From Dactylosporangium aurantiacum (GTDB lineage Bacteria > Actinomycetota > Actinomycetes > Mycobacteriales > Micromonosporaceae): a stretch of 64,000 bases of DNA. The DNA lies in contig NZ_JNYJ01000060.1 of assembly GCF_000716715.1 (NCBI RefSeq), positions 10,912-74,911 of the forward strand, given 5' to 3'. The translations under genes and the position numbers were made by a program. This document shows positions 51,014 through 57,524 of the stretch, one piece after another (positions within the stretch are counted from its first letter, which is position 1; every line of letters begins with the position of its first letter). The notes under the pieces are model-generated. The model worked only from the letters and a program-made list of their open reading frames with translations. It was not told where the DNA came from and searched no databases.

Positions 51014-51358
51014 TCAGCCCGCCGGGGCGTTGGTCCGGTACAGCGTCAGGATCTCCGGCAGCGGCGCCACCCCGGGCCCGCCCGCCTCGACCCACGCGGT
51101 CAGGTCGCCGATGACCGCGTCGTCCAGCACGTAACCGAGCCACACGGGTCGCGCCCCGGCCCGCCGCGCGGCGGGCGTCGGGTGCACGACCACGATGTTG
51201 GAGCGCTCGCACGCGTCGAGGCAGGCGCTGACCCGCACCCCGGCCTGCCCCAGCGCCGCGCGCAGCCGGGCCACCTGCCCGGCGTGGTCGACGTCCGGGT
51301 GCTTGCGCGCCGAGCCGCAGCAGCAGTCACGGCACACGGTGACGAGGGGTCGCTCCAC
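51014..51358 (-). CDS. Thioredoxin-like [2Fe-2S] ferredoxin
   Basis: A 114-residue protein with four Cys in the pattern TVCRDCCCGS near the N-terminus and VSACLDACERSNIVVVHP about 35 residues later, the cluster layout of small thioredoxin-fold 2Fe-2S ferredoxins (one extra Cys in DCCCG). Such proteins often sit beside actinomycete cob genes. It converges on cobIJ with a 3-bp gap. A role as electron donor for CobG, or in cobalt handling, is inference. Confidence 0.8.
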   Translation of the reverse strand: MERPLVTVCRDCCCGSARKHPDVDHAGQVARLRAALGQAGVRVSACLDACERSNIVVVHPTPAARRAGARPVWLGYVLDDAVIGDLTAWVEAGGPGVAPLPEILTLYRTNAPAG

Positions 51359-51418
51359 GGGCCGAGCCTAGATCAACGCCCCGGCCGCCCGCCCGGTCGC
51401 CGCCCGGCCGCCGCCCGG

Positions 51419-52204
51419 TCAGGGGCGGGCCAGGATCTCGCCGTGCAGGATGGACAGCCAGCCGTCGGGGGAGGCGGCCCAGGCGCGCCAGCCGTCGGAG
51501 AGGCGCTGCAGGTCCTCCTGCGCCACGCCGCTGGCCAGGGCCTGCGTGGCCATCGCGGAGGCGCGCACCCGGTCCGCCCACATGCCGCCCCACCAGGCGC
51601 GGTCCTCGTCGTCGGCGAAGCACCAGGTGCTCGACGTGGCCGCGACGTCGGTGAACCCGGCGGCCCGCGCCCACGACAGCAGGCGGCGGCCGGCGTCGGG
51701 CTCGCCGCCGTTGGCCCGGGCCATCCGCTGGTACAGGGCCATCCAGTCGTCGAGCTCCGGCAGCTGCGGGAACCAGGTGAACGCCGCGTAGTCGCTGTCG
51801 CGGGCCGCCACGTAGCCGCCCGGCTTGCAGACCCGGCGCATCTCACGCAGCGCCTGGACGGGGTCGGCGACGTGCTGCAGGACCTGGTGGGCGTGGACCA
51901 CGTCGAACGTGCCGTCGGGGAAGTCGAGGGCGTGCACGTCGCCGACGACGTACGTGACGCCCCGCACGCCGGCCTTCGTGACCGCCAGGGCCTCCTCGGT
52001 CGCCTCGAGGGCGGTGACCTCGCCGGGGGCGACGGCGGCGGCCAGGTCGGCGGTGATCGTGCCGGGCCCGGCGCCGACGTCCAGCAGGCTCATGCCCGGC
52101 CGCAGCACCGGCAGCAGGTAGGCGGCGGAGTTCTCGGCGGTGCGCCAGCGGTGCGACCGCAGGACCGACTCGTGGTGCCCGTGGGTGTAGACGTTGTTGG
52201 CCAT
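51419..52204 (-). CDS. Class I SAM-dependent methyltransferase (UbiE-like)
   Basis: A 261-residue methyltransferase: HESVLRSHRWRTAENSAAYL, motif I LLDVGAGPGTITADLA, VTALEATEEALAVTKA, VGDVHALDFPDGTFDVVHAHQVLQH and RRVCKPGGYVAARDSDY. The closely spaced HQVLQHVADPVQALREM is typical of UbiE/Methyltransf_11 enzymes acting on small molecules. ATG 52204 follows TATTAG after a short gap, so a near-leaderless mRNA is likely. It is divergent from an MFS gene. Confidence 0.9.
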   Translation of the reverse strand: MANNVYTHGHHESVLRSHRWRTAENSAAYLLPVLRPGMSLLDVGAGPGTITADLAAAVAPGEVTALEATEEALAVTKAGVRGVTYVVGDVHALDFPDGTFDVVHAHQVLQHVADPVQALREMRRVCKPGGYVAARDSDYAAFTWFPQLPELDDWMALYQRMARANGGEPDAGRRLLSWARAAGFTDVAATSSTWCFADDEDRAWWGGMWADRVRASAMATQALASGVAQEDLQRLSDGWRAWAASPDGWLSILHGEILARP

Positions 52205-52280
52205 GTCCCAGACTCTAATATTCGCGTCTCTCATATTGGGAGAAGCTTCCCGTATGATGGAACGCCGTAGGATCTCGGCA

Positions 52281-53645
52281 GTGAGAACGTCCCTGATCGT
52301 GCTGGCCTACTTCGCGTTCATCAGCCTCGGACTCCCCGACGGCCTCCTGGGCGTGGGCTGGCCGTTCATGGCCGCCACCTTCGACGTGCCCACCGCCTCG
52401 GTCGGCTGTCTGCTGGTCGCGGCGACCACCGGGTACCTCGCCTCCAGCGTCGCCGCCGGGTTCCTGCTGTCCAGGGTCGGCGTCGGCTGGCTGCTGGCCG
52501 CCAGCACCGCCGCGACGAGCCTCGCCCTCGCCGGCTACGCCCTCGCCCCCGGCCTGTGGTTCCTCGTGCCGTGCGCGCTGCTCGGCGGCTTCGGCGGCGG
52601 CGCGATCGACGCCGGGCTCAACGCGTACGCGGCCGCGAACTTCAACGCCCGCCACATGAACTGGATGCACGCCTGCTTCGGCCTCGGCGTCGCCGTCGGC
52701 CCGCTCATCATGACCTCGGTGCTCAGCGGCGGGTCGCCGTGGCGGCTCGGGTACGCGGTCGTCGCCGCCGCCCAGCTGTGCCTCGCCGTGTCGTTCGCCG
52801 GCAAGGCTCGCAGCTGGGGTCGGGCGCCGGTGCCCGTACACGAGACGCCGCAACGAGGCAGGGACACCCTGCGGCTGCCCGTGGTATGGCTCGGGGTGGC
52901 CGCCTTCGGCGTCTACGTGGCCGTCGAGGCCGGCGCCGGCCTGTGGGCGTTCCTGCTGCTCACCGAGGGGCGCGGGAGCAGCGACGCGGTCGCCGGCGTG
53001 TGCGTGTCGGGCTACTGGGCGATGCTGTTCCTCGGCCGGGTCGTGCAGGGCGCCGTCGCCGACCGCGTCGGCGTGTCCCGGGTCATCGCCGGCTGCCTCG
53101 CCGGCATGGCCGCCGGCGCGTTCCTCGTCGCGCTGCCCGGCCCCGGCTGGCTCGCCGCCGCCGGCCTCGGCCTGCTCGGCTTCGCCGCCGCACCGGTGTT
53201 CCCGCTGCTCACGCTCACCACCGCGGACCGGGTCGGCGCCGCGCACGCCGACCGGGCGATCGGCCTGCAGACCGCCGTCGCCGGCCTGGGCGGCGCGCTG
53301 GTCCCGACCGCGATCGGCGTCCTGCTCGCCCGCGCCGGCGTCAACATCCTCGGTTCGACCCTGTTCGCCCTGGCCCTGCTGCTGCTGCTCCTGTACCGGG
53401 TGAGCCTCCGTCTGGCCGCCGTCCCGGCGGGTGCCGGCCGCCCGGACGGCGCTGTCGCGGCCGCGGGCTGGTCGGTCGCCGCCGGCGTGACGGTCGACGG
53501 CGTGGCGACCGGCCCGCCGGACAGCTCCGGCGCCGCGGCCCGGCCGGCCGGCCCTCCAGCGGGTATCAGTGACCGGATCGGTCCGGTTCCCGGCCGGGAG
53601 GTGCCTGTCGCGGACCCCGGCGACGGCGCAGGATCGACGCCATGA
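52281..53645 (+). CDS. MFS transporter with long disordered C-terminus
   Basis: A 454-residue transporter with 12 membrane segments; SLGLPDGLLGVGWPFMAATF in TM1 and MNWMHACFGLGVAVGPLIMTS in TM5 resemble the FucP/YfkF-like sugar or drug facilitators. About 75 residues after TM12 are Pro/Gly/Ala-rich and look unstructured. GTG 52281 was chosen because TATGAT (52253-52258) and AGGA (52269-52272) fit a promoter and ribosome binding site, whereas upstream ATGs lie in the promoter. The stop overlaps the isochorismatase start (ATGA). Confidence 0.82.
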   Translation: MRTSLIVLAYFAFISLGLPDGLLGVGWPFMAATFDVPTASVGCLLVAATTGYLASSVAAGFLLSRVGVGWLLAASTAATSLALAGYALAPGLWFLVPCALLGGFGGGAIDAGLNAYAAANFNARHMNWMHACFGLGVAVGPLIMTSVLSGGSPWRLGYAVVAAAQLCLAVSFAGKARSWGRAPVPVHETPQRGRDTLRLPVVWLGVAAFGVYVAVEAGAGLWAFLLLTEGRGSSDAVAGVCVSGYWAMLFLGRVVQGAVADRVGVSRVIAGCLAGMAAGAFLVALPGPGWLAAAGLGLLGFAAAPVFPLLTLTTADRVGAAHADRAIGLQTAVAGLGGALVPTAIGVLLARAGVNILGSTLFALALLLLLLYRVSLRLAAVPAGAGRPDGAVAAAGWSVAAGVTVDGVATGPPDSSGAAARPAGPPAGISDRIGPVPGREVPVADPGDGAGSTP

Positions 53646-54214
53646 GAAGCGCGCTGCTCGTCATCGACATCCAGGAGTCCTTCCGCCAGCGTCCCAGCTG
53701 GGCCGCCGTCTCCAACCCCGACATCGTCGCCACCGTCAACCCGCTCATCGACGCCGCCCGCGCCCGCGGCGACCTGGTCGTCTGGGTGCTGCACCACGAG
53801 GTCGGCAACGTGTTCGACCCGGCGACCGGTTACGTCCGCCCGATGGACGGCCTGCAGCCGCTGCCGGACGAGCCGGTCATCACCAAGACCTCGGCGAACG
53901 CGTTCACCACCACCGGCCTGCAGCAGCTGCTCACCACCGAGGGCATCCGCCACCTCGTGGTCACCGGCATCCAGACCGAGCTGTGCTGCGAGACGACCAC
54001 CCGCGTCGCCGGCGACTTCGGCTACGACGTCACGTTCGTCACGGAGGCCACCGCCACGTTCCCGATCCCGCACCGCGACGAGCGGGACCTGCCCTACGAC
54101 GAGATCCTCGCCAGCCCTCGGACGCTGTCCACCGACGAGGTCATCGCCCGCACCGAGTACGCTCTGGCCGGCCGCTTCGCCACGATCGCGACGGTGAAGG
54201 AGCTTACCGGTTGA
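53642..54214 (+). CDS. Cysteine hydrolase (isochorismatase-like)
   Basis: A 190-residue alpha/beta hydrolase of the isochorismatase superfamily: ALLVIDIQESF with catalytic Asp, ITKTSANAFTTTGL with catalytic Lys, and VTGIQTELCCETTTRVA with the nucleophilic Cys. These three residues define nicotinamidase, carbamoylhydrolase and related C-N hydrolases. Substrate not determined. It is translationally coupled to the MFS gene upstream and to the GlxA regulator downstream, so the transporter may import its substrate. Confidence 0.9.
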   Translation: MRSALLVIDIQESFRQRPSWAAVSNPDIVATVNPLIDAARARGDLVVWVLHHEVGNVFDPATGYVRPMDGLQPLPDEPVITKTSANAFTTTGLQQLLTTEGIRHLVVTGIQTELCCETTTRVAGDFGYDVTFVTEATATFPIPHRDERDLPYDEILASPRTLSTDEVIARTEYALAGRFATIATVKELTG

Positions 54215-55113
54215 TGAAGGTCGTCTTCCTGCTCGTGCCGCAGCTGCACCTGCTCGACCTGGCCGGGCCGGCGCAGGTCTTCTCCACGGCCCGCGACTTC
54301 GGCCTGGACTACGCGCTGCACTACGTCGCCGAGCAGGACGACGTGCCCTCGGCGCAGGGCGCCACGATCCGGCGCACGTCGCCGTTGCCGGAGCTGGAGC
54401 CGGCGGACCTGGTCGTGGTGCCCGGCTGGCGCAGCCACGGCTTCCCCGGCAACGGCCGGCTGTCGCCCGTAGCCCGGGCGTGGCTGGCCGGCCACCACGC
54501 CGCCGGCGGCACCTGCGCCAGTGTCTGCTCCGGCGCCGACGCCCTCGGCCAGGCCGGCCTGCTCGACGGGCGCCGCTGCACCACGCACCACCTGCTGCAG
54601 GAGCGGCTCGCGTCGCAATACCCGCGCGCCAGGGTCCTCAAGGACGTGCTGTTCGTGATCGACGACCGGGTCGTCACCTCCGCCGGCATCGCCAGCGGCA
54701 TCGACCTCGCGCTGCACCTCGTCGCGACCCGTCACGGGCCCGGCCTCGCCGCGCAGGTCGCCCGCGAGATGGTGGTCTACGCCCGGCGCAACGGCGACGA
54801 GCCGCAGGACAGCGCCATGCTGCGGCACCGGGCGCACCTGTCGGACGTGGTGCACCGCGTGCAGGACGTCATCGACGCCCGGTTCACCGACCGCCTCCCG
54901 CTGCGCGAGCTGGCCTCCGCCGCCGGCGTCAGCGAACGCACCCTGACCCGGGCCTTCGGCGACGCGACCGGCCTCACCCCGCTGCGGTACCAGCAACTGC
55001 TGCGGGTCGAGCGCGCCGAACACCTCATCGGCCACGGCGCCACCGTCGAGGCCGCGGCCCGCGCCGCCGGTTTCGAGGACGCCCGCATGCTGCGCCGCCT
55101 CCGCGCCCGCTGA
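54214..55113 (+). CDS. GlxA-family AraC-type regulator (DJ-1/PfpI domain)
   Basis: A 299-residue regulator. The N-terminal DJ-1/PfpI-like domain (about 1-180) has VVFLLVPQLHLLDLAGPAQV, VVVPGWRSHG and GTCASVCSGADALGQAGLLDG, with Cys at the nucleophile elbow. The C-terminal AraC domain (about 205-299) has RLPLRELASAAGVSERTLTRAF and GATVEAAARAAGFEDARMLRR. Start ATG overlaps the isochorismatase stop (TGATG). It probably controls its own operon in response to the isochorismatase substrate or product (inference). Confidence 0.92.
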   Translation: MKVVFLLVPQLHLLDLAGPAQVFSTARDFGLDYALHYVAEQDDVPSAQGATIRRTSPLPELEPADLVVVPGWRSHGFPGNGRLSPVARAWLAGHHAAGGTCASVCSGADALGQAGLLDGRRCTTHHLLQERLASQYPRARVLKDVLFVIDDRVVTSAGIASGIDLALHLVATRHGPGLAAQVAREMVVYARRNGDEPQDSAMLRHRAHLSDVVHRVQDVIDARFTDRLPLRELASAAGVSERTLTRAFGDATGLTPLRYQQLLRVERAEHLIGHGATVEAAARAAGFEDARMLRRLRAR

Positions 55114-55235
55114 GCCCGGCGCCGCGCCGGTGTTGGTCGTGGGTCCCGGTGTCGATCCGGGCACACCACCGTTATGAGCGGTGGCCGGGCAGCCAGCGCC
55201 CGTACCCACGGTGCTCCACAGCGGACGGCATCAAG

Positions 55236-55309
55236 GGCGATCGCCGGGAGTCGAACCCGGACCACCAGGGCCACAACCTGGAGTGCACAGCCGGTACACC
55301 ACGAACGCC
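55236..55309 (-). tRNA. tRNA-His (anticodon GTG)
   Basis: Read on the minus strand: anticodon stem CCAGG/CCTGG with loop TTGTGGC (anticodon GTG), T-arm CCGGG-TTCGACT-CCCGG, and an acceptor stem with one T-T mismatch (4-69). The extra 5' G at 55309 faces C73 at 55236, the hallmark G-1:C73 pair of histidine tRNA. No CCA is encoded. Confidence 0.88.
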
Positions 55310-55324
55310 ATGCAGAAAACTGCG

Positions 55325-55396
55325 TACCCGCGGAGGGATTCGAACCCCCAACAGTCTGCTTGTAGGGCAGAGGCTCTTCCGTTGAGCTACACGGGC
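55325..55396 (-). tRNA. tRNA-Val (anticodon TAC) with C33
   Basis: On the minus strand the acceptor pairs GCCCGTG with CGCGGGT (first and sixth pairs G-T), discriminator A; D-arm GCTC/GAGC; T-arm GGGGG-TTCGAAT-CCCTC. The anticodon stem TCTGC/GCAGA closes the loop CCTACAA. The anticodon is TAC, but position 33 is C, not the near-universal U. No CCA is encoded. Confidence 0.82.
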
Positions 55397-55433
55397 GAAA
55401 AACCGAACTGAGCGACATCGACGTGCGGGAAAG

Positions 55434-55504
55434 CTGGGAGCGGAGGATTCGAACCCCCACAGCGAGGACCAAAACCTCGCGGCCTGCCGTTAGCCGAGCT
55501 CCCA
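55434..55504 (-). tRNA. tRNA-Gln (anticodon TTG)
   Basis: On the minus strand: perfect acceptor TGGGAGC/GCTCCCA with discriminator G73 as in bacterial glutamine tRNAs, anticodon stem CGAGG/CCTCG with loop TTTTGGT (anticodon TTG), and T-arm GGGGG-TTCGAAT-CCTCC with one G-T pair. The variable loop is short. No CCA is encoded. Confidence 0.9.
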
Positions 55505-55601
55505 CCGGCCGTGGACACGGGTGCCGCCAGCTCGCGTTCGGCCAGATGGCGGCAAGGTACGGTATGCGCGCAGTCGCATCCATGAGGAGGCCGGGCACGC
55601 T

Positions 55602-56330
55602 GTGGATCATCAGGTCTGGTTCGTCCTCGGCGTGCTGCTCGGCAACGGCGTCGGGTGTCTGCTGGCCGTGTTCTGCCTGGCCCGGATGACCGACCGGCGC
55701 AGGACGACGCGCAGCCGGGTGCTGCTGGTGCTGATGGCGTCGTGGGCGCTGGTCGAGACCGCCCGCGACGACATGCTCTTCGTCGCCGCCACCGCCATCC
55801 ACATGAGTGACTACCAGGTGCACTTCTTCCTCGCCCCGAGCATGGTGCTCACCGTGTTCGCGGTGGCGTTCACGTTCGGCGTCCTGTGGCTGGTCGCCAA
55901 GCACCCTCATCCGGTGTGGACGGCCGGCGCGGGCACGGCGGTCGGGCTGCTGCTGGGCACGATGAGCCTGCAGGCGGCGCTCGCCGGGCGCACCGGATCG
56001 GCGCTGTCGATCGGCGTCGCCGACTCGCTGGTGATCGCCGCCGGGCTGGGCGTCGCGACCGGCGTCTCGGTGTGGCTGGGGACCGGCGCCACCCGCCGCT
56101 CCGCCATCGCGACCGCGGTCGCGCTGCTGGCGGTCTGTCTGACGGTCGCGCAGTACCGGATCGCCGCCGTGGCCACGACGGATCCGTCCATCGTGGTCGA
56201 CAGCGACGCCGGGATGGACCCGATCCAGCTGGGCGTGTTCACCGCGGTGGCGTTCGGGGTCCGGGCCATCATGCTCACCGTCATGAGCATGATCGAAGAG
56301 AGCGCCCCGGAGCCGCTGCCGCGGTCCTGA
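55602..56330 (+). CDS. Seven-helix membrane protein inside the tRNA cluster, unknown
   Basis: A 242-residue membrane protein with about seven hydrophobic segments (VWFVLGVLLGNGVGCLLAVFC, VLLVLMASWALVETARDDML, FFLAPSMVLTVFAVAFTFGVL, GTAVGLLLGTMSLQAALAG, SLVIAAGLGVATGVSVWLG, AIATAVALLAVCLTVAQYRI, GVFTAVAFGVRAIMLTVMSM). No family is recognised. GTG 55602 lies downstream of GAGGAGG (55583-55589). It runs against the tRNA genes on both sides, ending 8 bases before the 3' end of the tRNA at 56339, so it is not co-transcribed with them. Confidence 0.75.
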   Translation: MDHQVWFVLGVLLGNGVGCLLAVFCLARMTDRRRTTRSRVLLVLMASWALVETARDDMLFVAATAIHMSDYQVHFFLAPSMVLTVFAVAFTFGVLWLVAKHPHPVWTAGAGTAVGLLLGTMSLQAALAGRTGSALSIGVADSLVIAAGLGVATGVSVWLGTGATRRSAIATAVALLAVCLTVAQYRIAAVATTDPSIVVDSDAGMDPIQLGVFTAVAFGVRAIMLTVMSMIEESAPEPLPRS

Positions 56331-56338
56331 TCGGCGGG

Positions 56339-56411
56339 TGGAGAAGCGGGGAATCGAACCCCGGGCCTTCGGTCTGCCGAACCGACGCTCTACCGACTGA
56401 GCCACAACCCC
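56339..56411 (-). tRNA. tRNA-Ala-like (anticodon GGC) with C33
   Basis: On the minus strand: D-arm GCTC/GAGC, T-arm CGGGG-TTCGATT-CCCCG, anticodon stem TCGGT/ACCGA with loop TCGGCAG, giving anticodon GGC and C at position 33. The acceptor GGGGTTG/CTTCTCC has two T-T mismatches (5-68, 6-67) but contains G3-T70 and A73, the alanine identity elements. It could be a divergent alanine tRNA or a decaying one. Confidence 0.65.
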
Positions 56412-56423
56412 ATGAAGCAATCG

Positions 56424-56496
56424 TCGGGAGCCGGGGAATCGAACCCCGCACTTCCTGGTCCCAAGCCAGGTCCGGTCACCAAGCCGGTCGCTCCCG
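56424..56496 (-). tRNA. tRNA-Pro (anticodon TGG)
   Basis: On the minus strand: perfect acceptor CGGGAGC/GCTCCCG, discriminator A73, anticodon stem CCTGG/CCAGG with loop CTTGGGA (anticodon TGG, U33 present), T-arm CGGGG-TTCGATT-CCCCG. No CCA is encoded. Confidence 0.92.
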
Positions 56497-56568
56497 AAAC
56501 AATGCCATCCGCTGTGGAGTTGTCAATGTGGTGCCGTGTGCCCGCAGCGTGCTGGGGCGGATGCGGTA

Positions 56569-56607
56569 CAAAAGGAAAACCGCCCGGTCCCTGTCGGGGC
56601 GGGCGGT
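56569..56607 (-). terminator. Rho-independent terminator with U-tract
   Basis: On the minus strand ACCGCCCG (56600-56607), a 13-nt loop and CGGGCGGT (56579-56586) form an 8-bp stem followed by TTTTCCTTTT (56569-56578). This is the only textbook stem-plus-T-run terminator noticed in the window. It lies 18 bp after the small ORF at 56625-56756 and about 70 bp before the tRNA cluster, so it isolates the two. Confidence 0.85.
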
Positions 56608-56624
56608 CGGAAAGGGCCTGAAAC

Positions 56625-56756
56625 TCAGCCTCTCCGCCGTCCCGCGGTGCGCATGGCCGGCATGGCGTGCGGGTGGGCCGCCGCGACCGGGGTCGTGGGC
56701 AGCGCAGCGACGGGCGCCGGCAGTTGCCGGGTCCGCGTGGCGGTCCAGTTCCTCAT
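56625..56756 (-). CDS. Small 43-residue protein gene with own promoter and terminator
   Basis: The ATG at 56756 follows CAGGAGCCACGCG, a good ribosome binding site, and the frame encodes 43 residues (MRNWTATRTRQLPAPVAAL, then PTTPVAAAHPHAMPAMRTAGRRRG in two parts). It is basic, rich in Ala/Pro/Thr/Arg and has no membrane helix. A candidate promoter lies 48 bp upstream and a strong terminator directly downstream, which is good evidence for a discrete transcript of about 200 nt. It could be a real small protein or a small RNA with a fortuitous frame. Function unknown. Confidence 0.5.
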   Translation of the reverse strand: MRNWTATRTRQLPAPVAALPTTPVAAAHPHAMPAMRTAGRRRG

Positions 56757-56803
56757 CGCGTGGCTCCTGGGTGATCGGGTGTCGTCATTGCCTTGCGCAC
56801 TCA

Positions 56804-56831
56804 ACGATAAGCGGGCGACCGCGGGTGGCAA
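56804..56831 (-). promoter_or_regulatory. Candidate promoter of the small ORF
   Basis: On the minus strand TTGCCA (56826-56831), 16-bp spacer, TATCGT (56804-56809). It is placed between the SRPBCC gene end and the small ORF. Confidence 0.45.
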
Positions 56832-56854
56832 AGCGATTATCGCCGGCGCGGACA

Positions 56855-57325
56855 TCACGCGCGCGGCTCGACCTCGCGGGCCATGGCGCGCAGGGCCCGG
56901 CCGAAGCCGGCCCGGCCGACCGCCGACACGAGCGCGGGCGCCAGGCGGGTGAGCCGGTGCGGACGCACGACGACGTCCTCGAACCACACGACGTGACTGT
57001 GGCCGCCGGGCCGCGGGTGCACCTCGAACCACGCGACGCCGCGGATCGCCCGGCCGTGCTTGTCGATGTCGCAGCGGCCCGGGGCGTCGCCCGGCGCGTC
57101 GCCGGCGGGCGGCTGCCAGCGCACGACGGTCATCGGGTCGTCGAAGCCGAGCGGGCCGAGGCCGGAGCGGGCGACGAAGGAGGCGCCGACCCCGTCGGGG
57201 CGCGGCGTGGTGACGCGGACGGTCGTCAGCGGTGCCCAGTCGCCGTGCCGGGGCCAGTCCACGAGCGCCGCCCACACCGCGGTCGCGGGTGCGCGCACGT
57301 CGAGGGTGACGGTGAAGCTCGCCAT
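56855..57325 (-). CDS. SRPBCC (polyketide cyclase/START-like) family protein
   Basis: A 156-residue helix-grip protein: opening strand FTVTLDVRAPATAVWAALVD, then WPRHGDWAPL, VTTPRPDGVGASFVAR, MTVVRWQPP, AWFEVHPRPGGHSHVVWFEDV and a long C-terminal helix (LVSAVGRAGFGRALRAMARE). It would bind a hydrophobic ligand in the central cavity; no catalytic residues are evident. It is transcribed alone, between murQ's repeat region and the small ORF. Confidence 0.88.
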   Translation of the reverse strand: MASFTVTLDVRAPATAVWAALVDWPRHGDWAPLTTVRVTTPRPDGVGASFVARSGLGPLGFDDPMTVVRWQPPAGDAPGDAPGRCDIDKHGRAIRGVAWFEVHPRPGGHSHVVWFEDVVVRPHRLTRLAPALVSAVGRAGFGRALRAMAREVEPRA

Positions 57326-57363
57326 CCGCCAATCAAAGCACGCGCACCGTGGGGACCACCCCT

Positions 57364-57524
57364 GAAGCCGTCCGCCGGTCAGTACACGCCTACGCCGAGG
57401 GCGGCCGCGAAGCCGTCCGCCGGTCAGTACACGCCTACGCCGAGGGCGGCCGCGAAGCCGTCCGCCGGTCAGTAGACGCCTACGCCGAGGGCGGCCGCGA
57501 AGCCGTCCGCCGGTCAGTACACGC
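57364..57524. repeat. 45-bp tandem repeat (3.6 copies) at the 3' end of murQ
   Basis: Copies begin at 57364, 57409, 57454 and 57499, each starting GAAGCCGTCCGCCGGTCAGT; the third has one substitution (AGTAGACG for AGTACACG), and the fourth is cut short at about 57524. Each unit holds the murQ stop region (on the minus strand GTGTACTGACCGGCGG) and a GCGGCCGC 8-mer. The array therefore arose by duplication of the murQ 3' end into the downstream gap. Confidence 0.95.

Noticed and set aside
55174..55440. Short plus-strand frames such as those reading PRRDSNPQQSACRAEALPLSYTG
   Set aside because: These are the familiar translations of antisense tRNA sequence, not proteins.
57364..57524. Regular 45-bp repeats as a CRISPR array
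   Set aside because: The copies are head-to-tail without spacers, overlap the murQ stop codon, and no cas genes are present.
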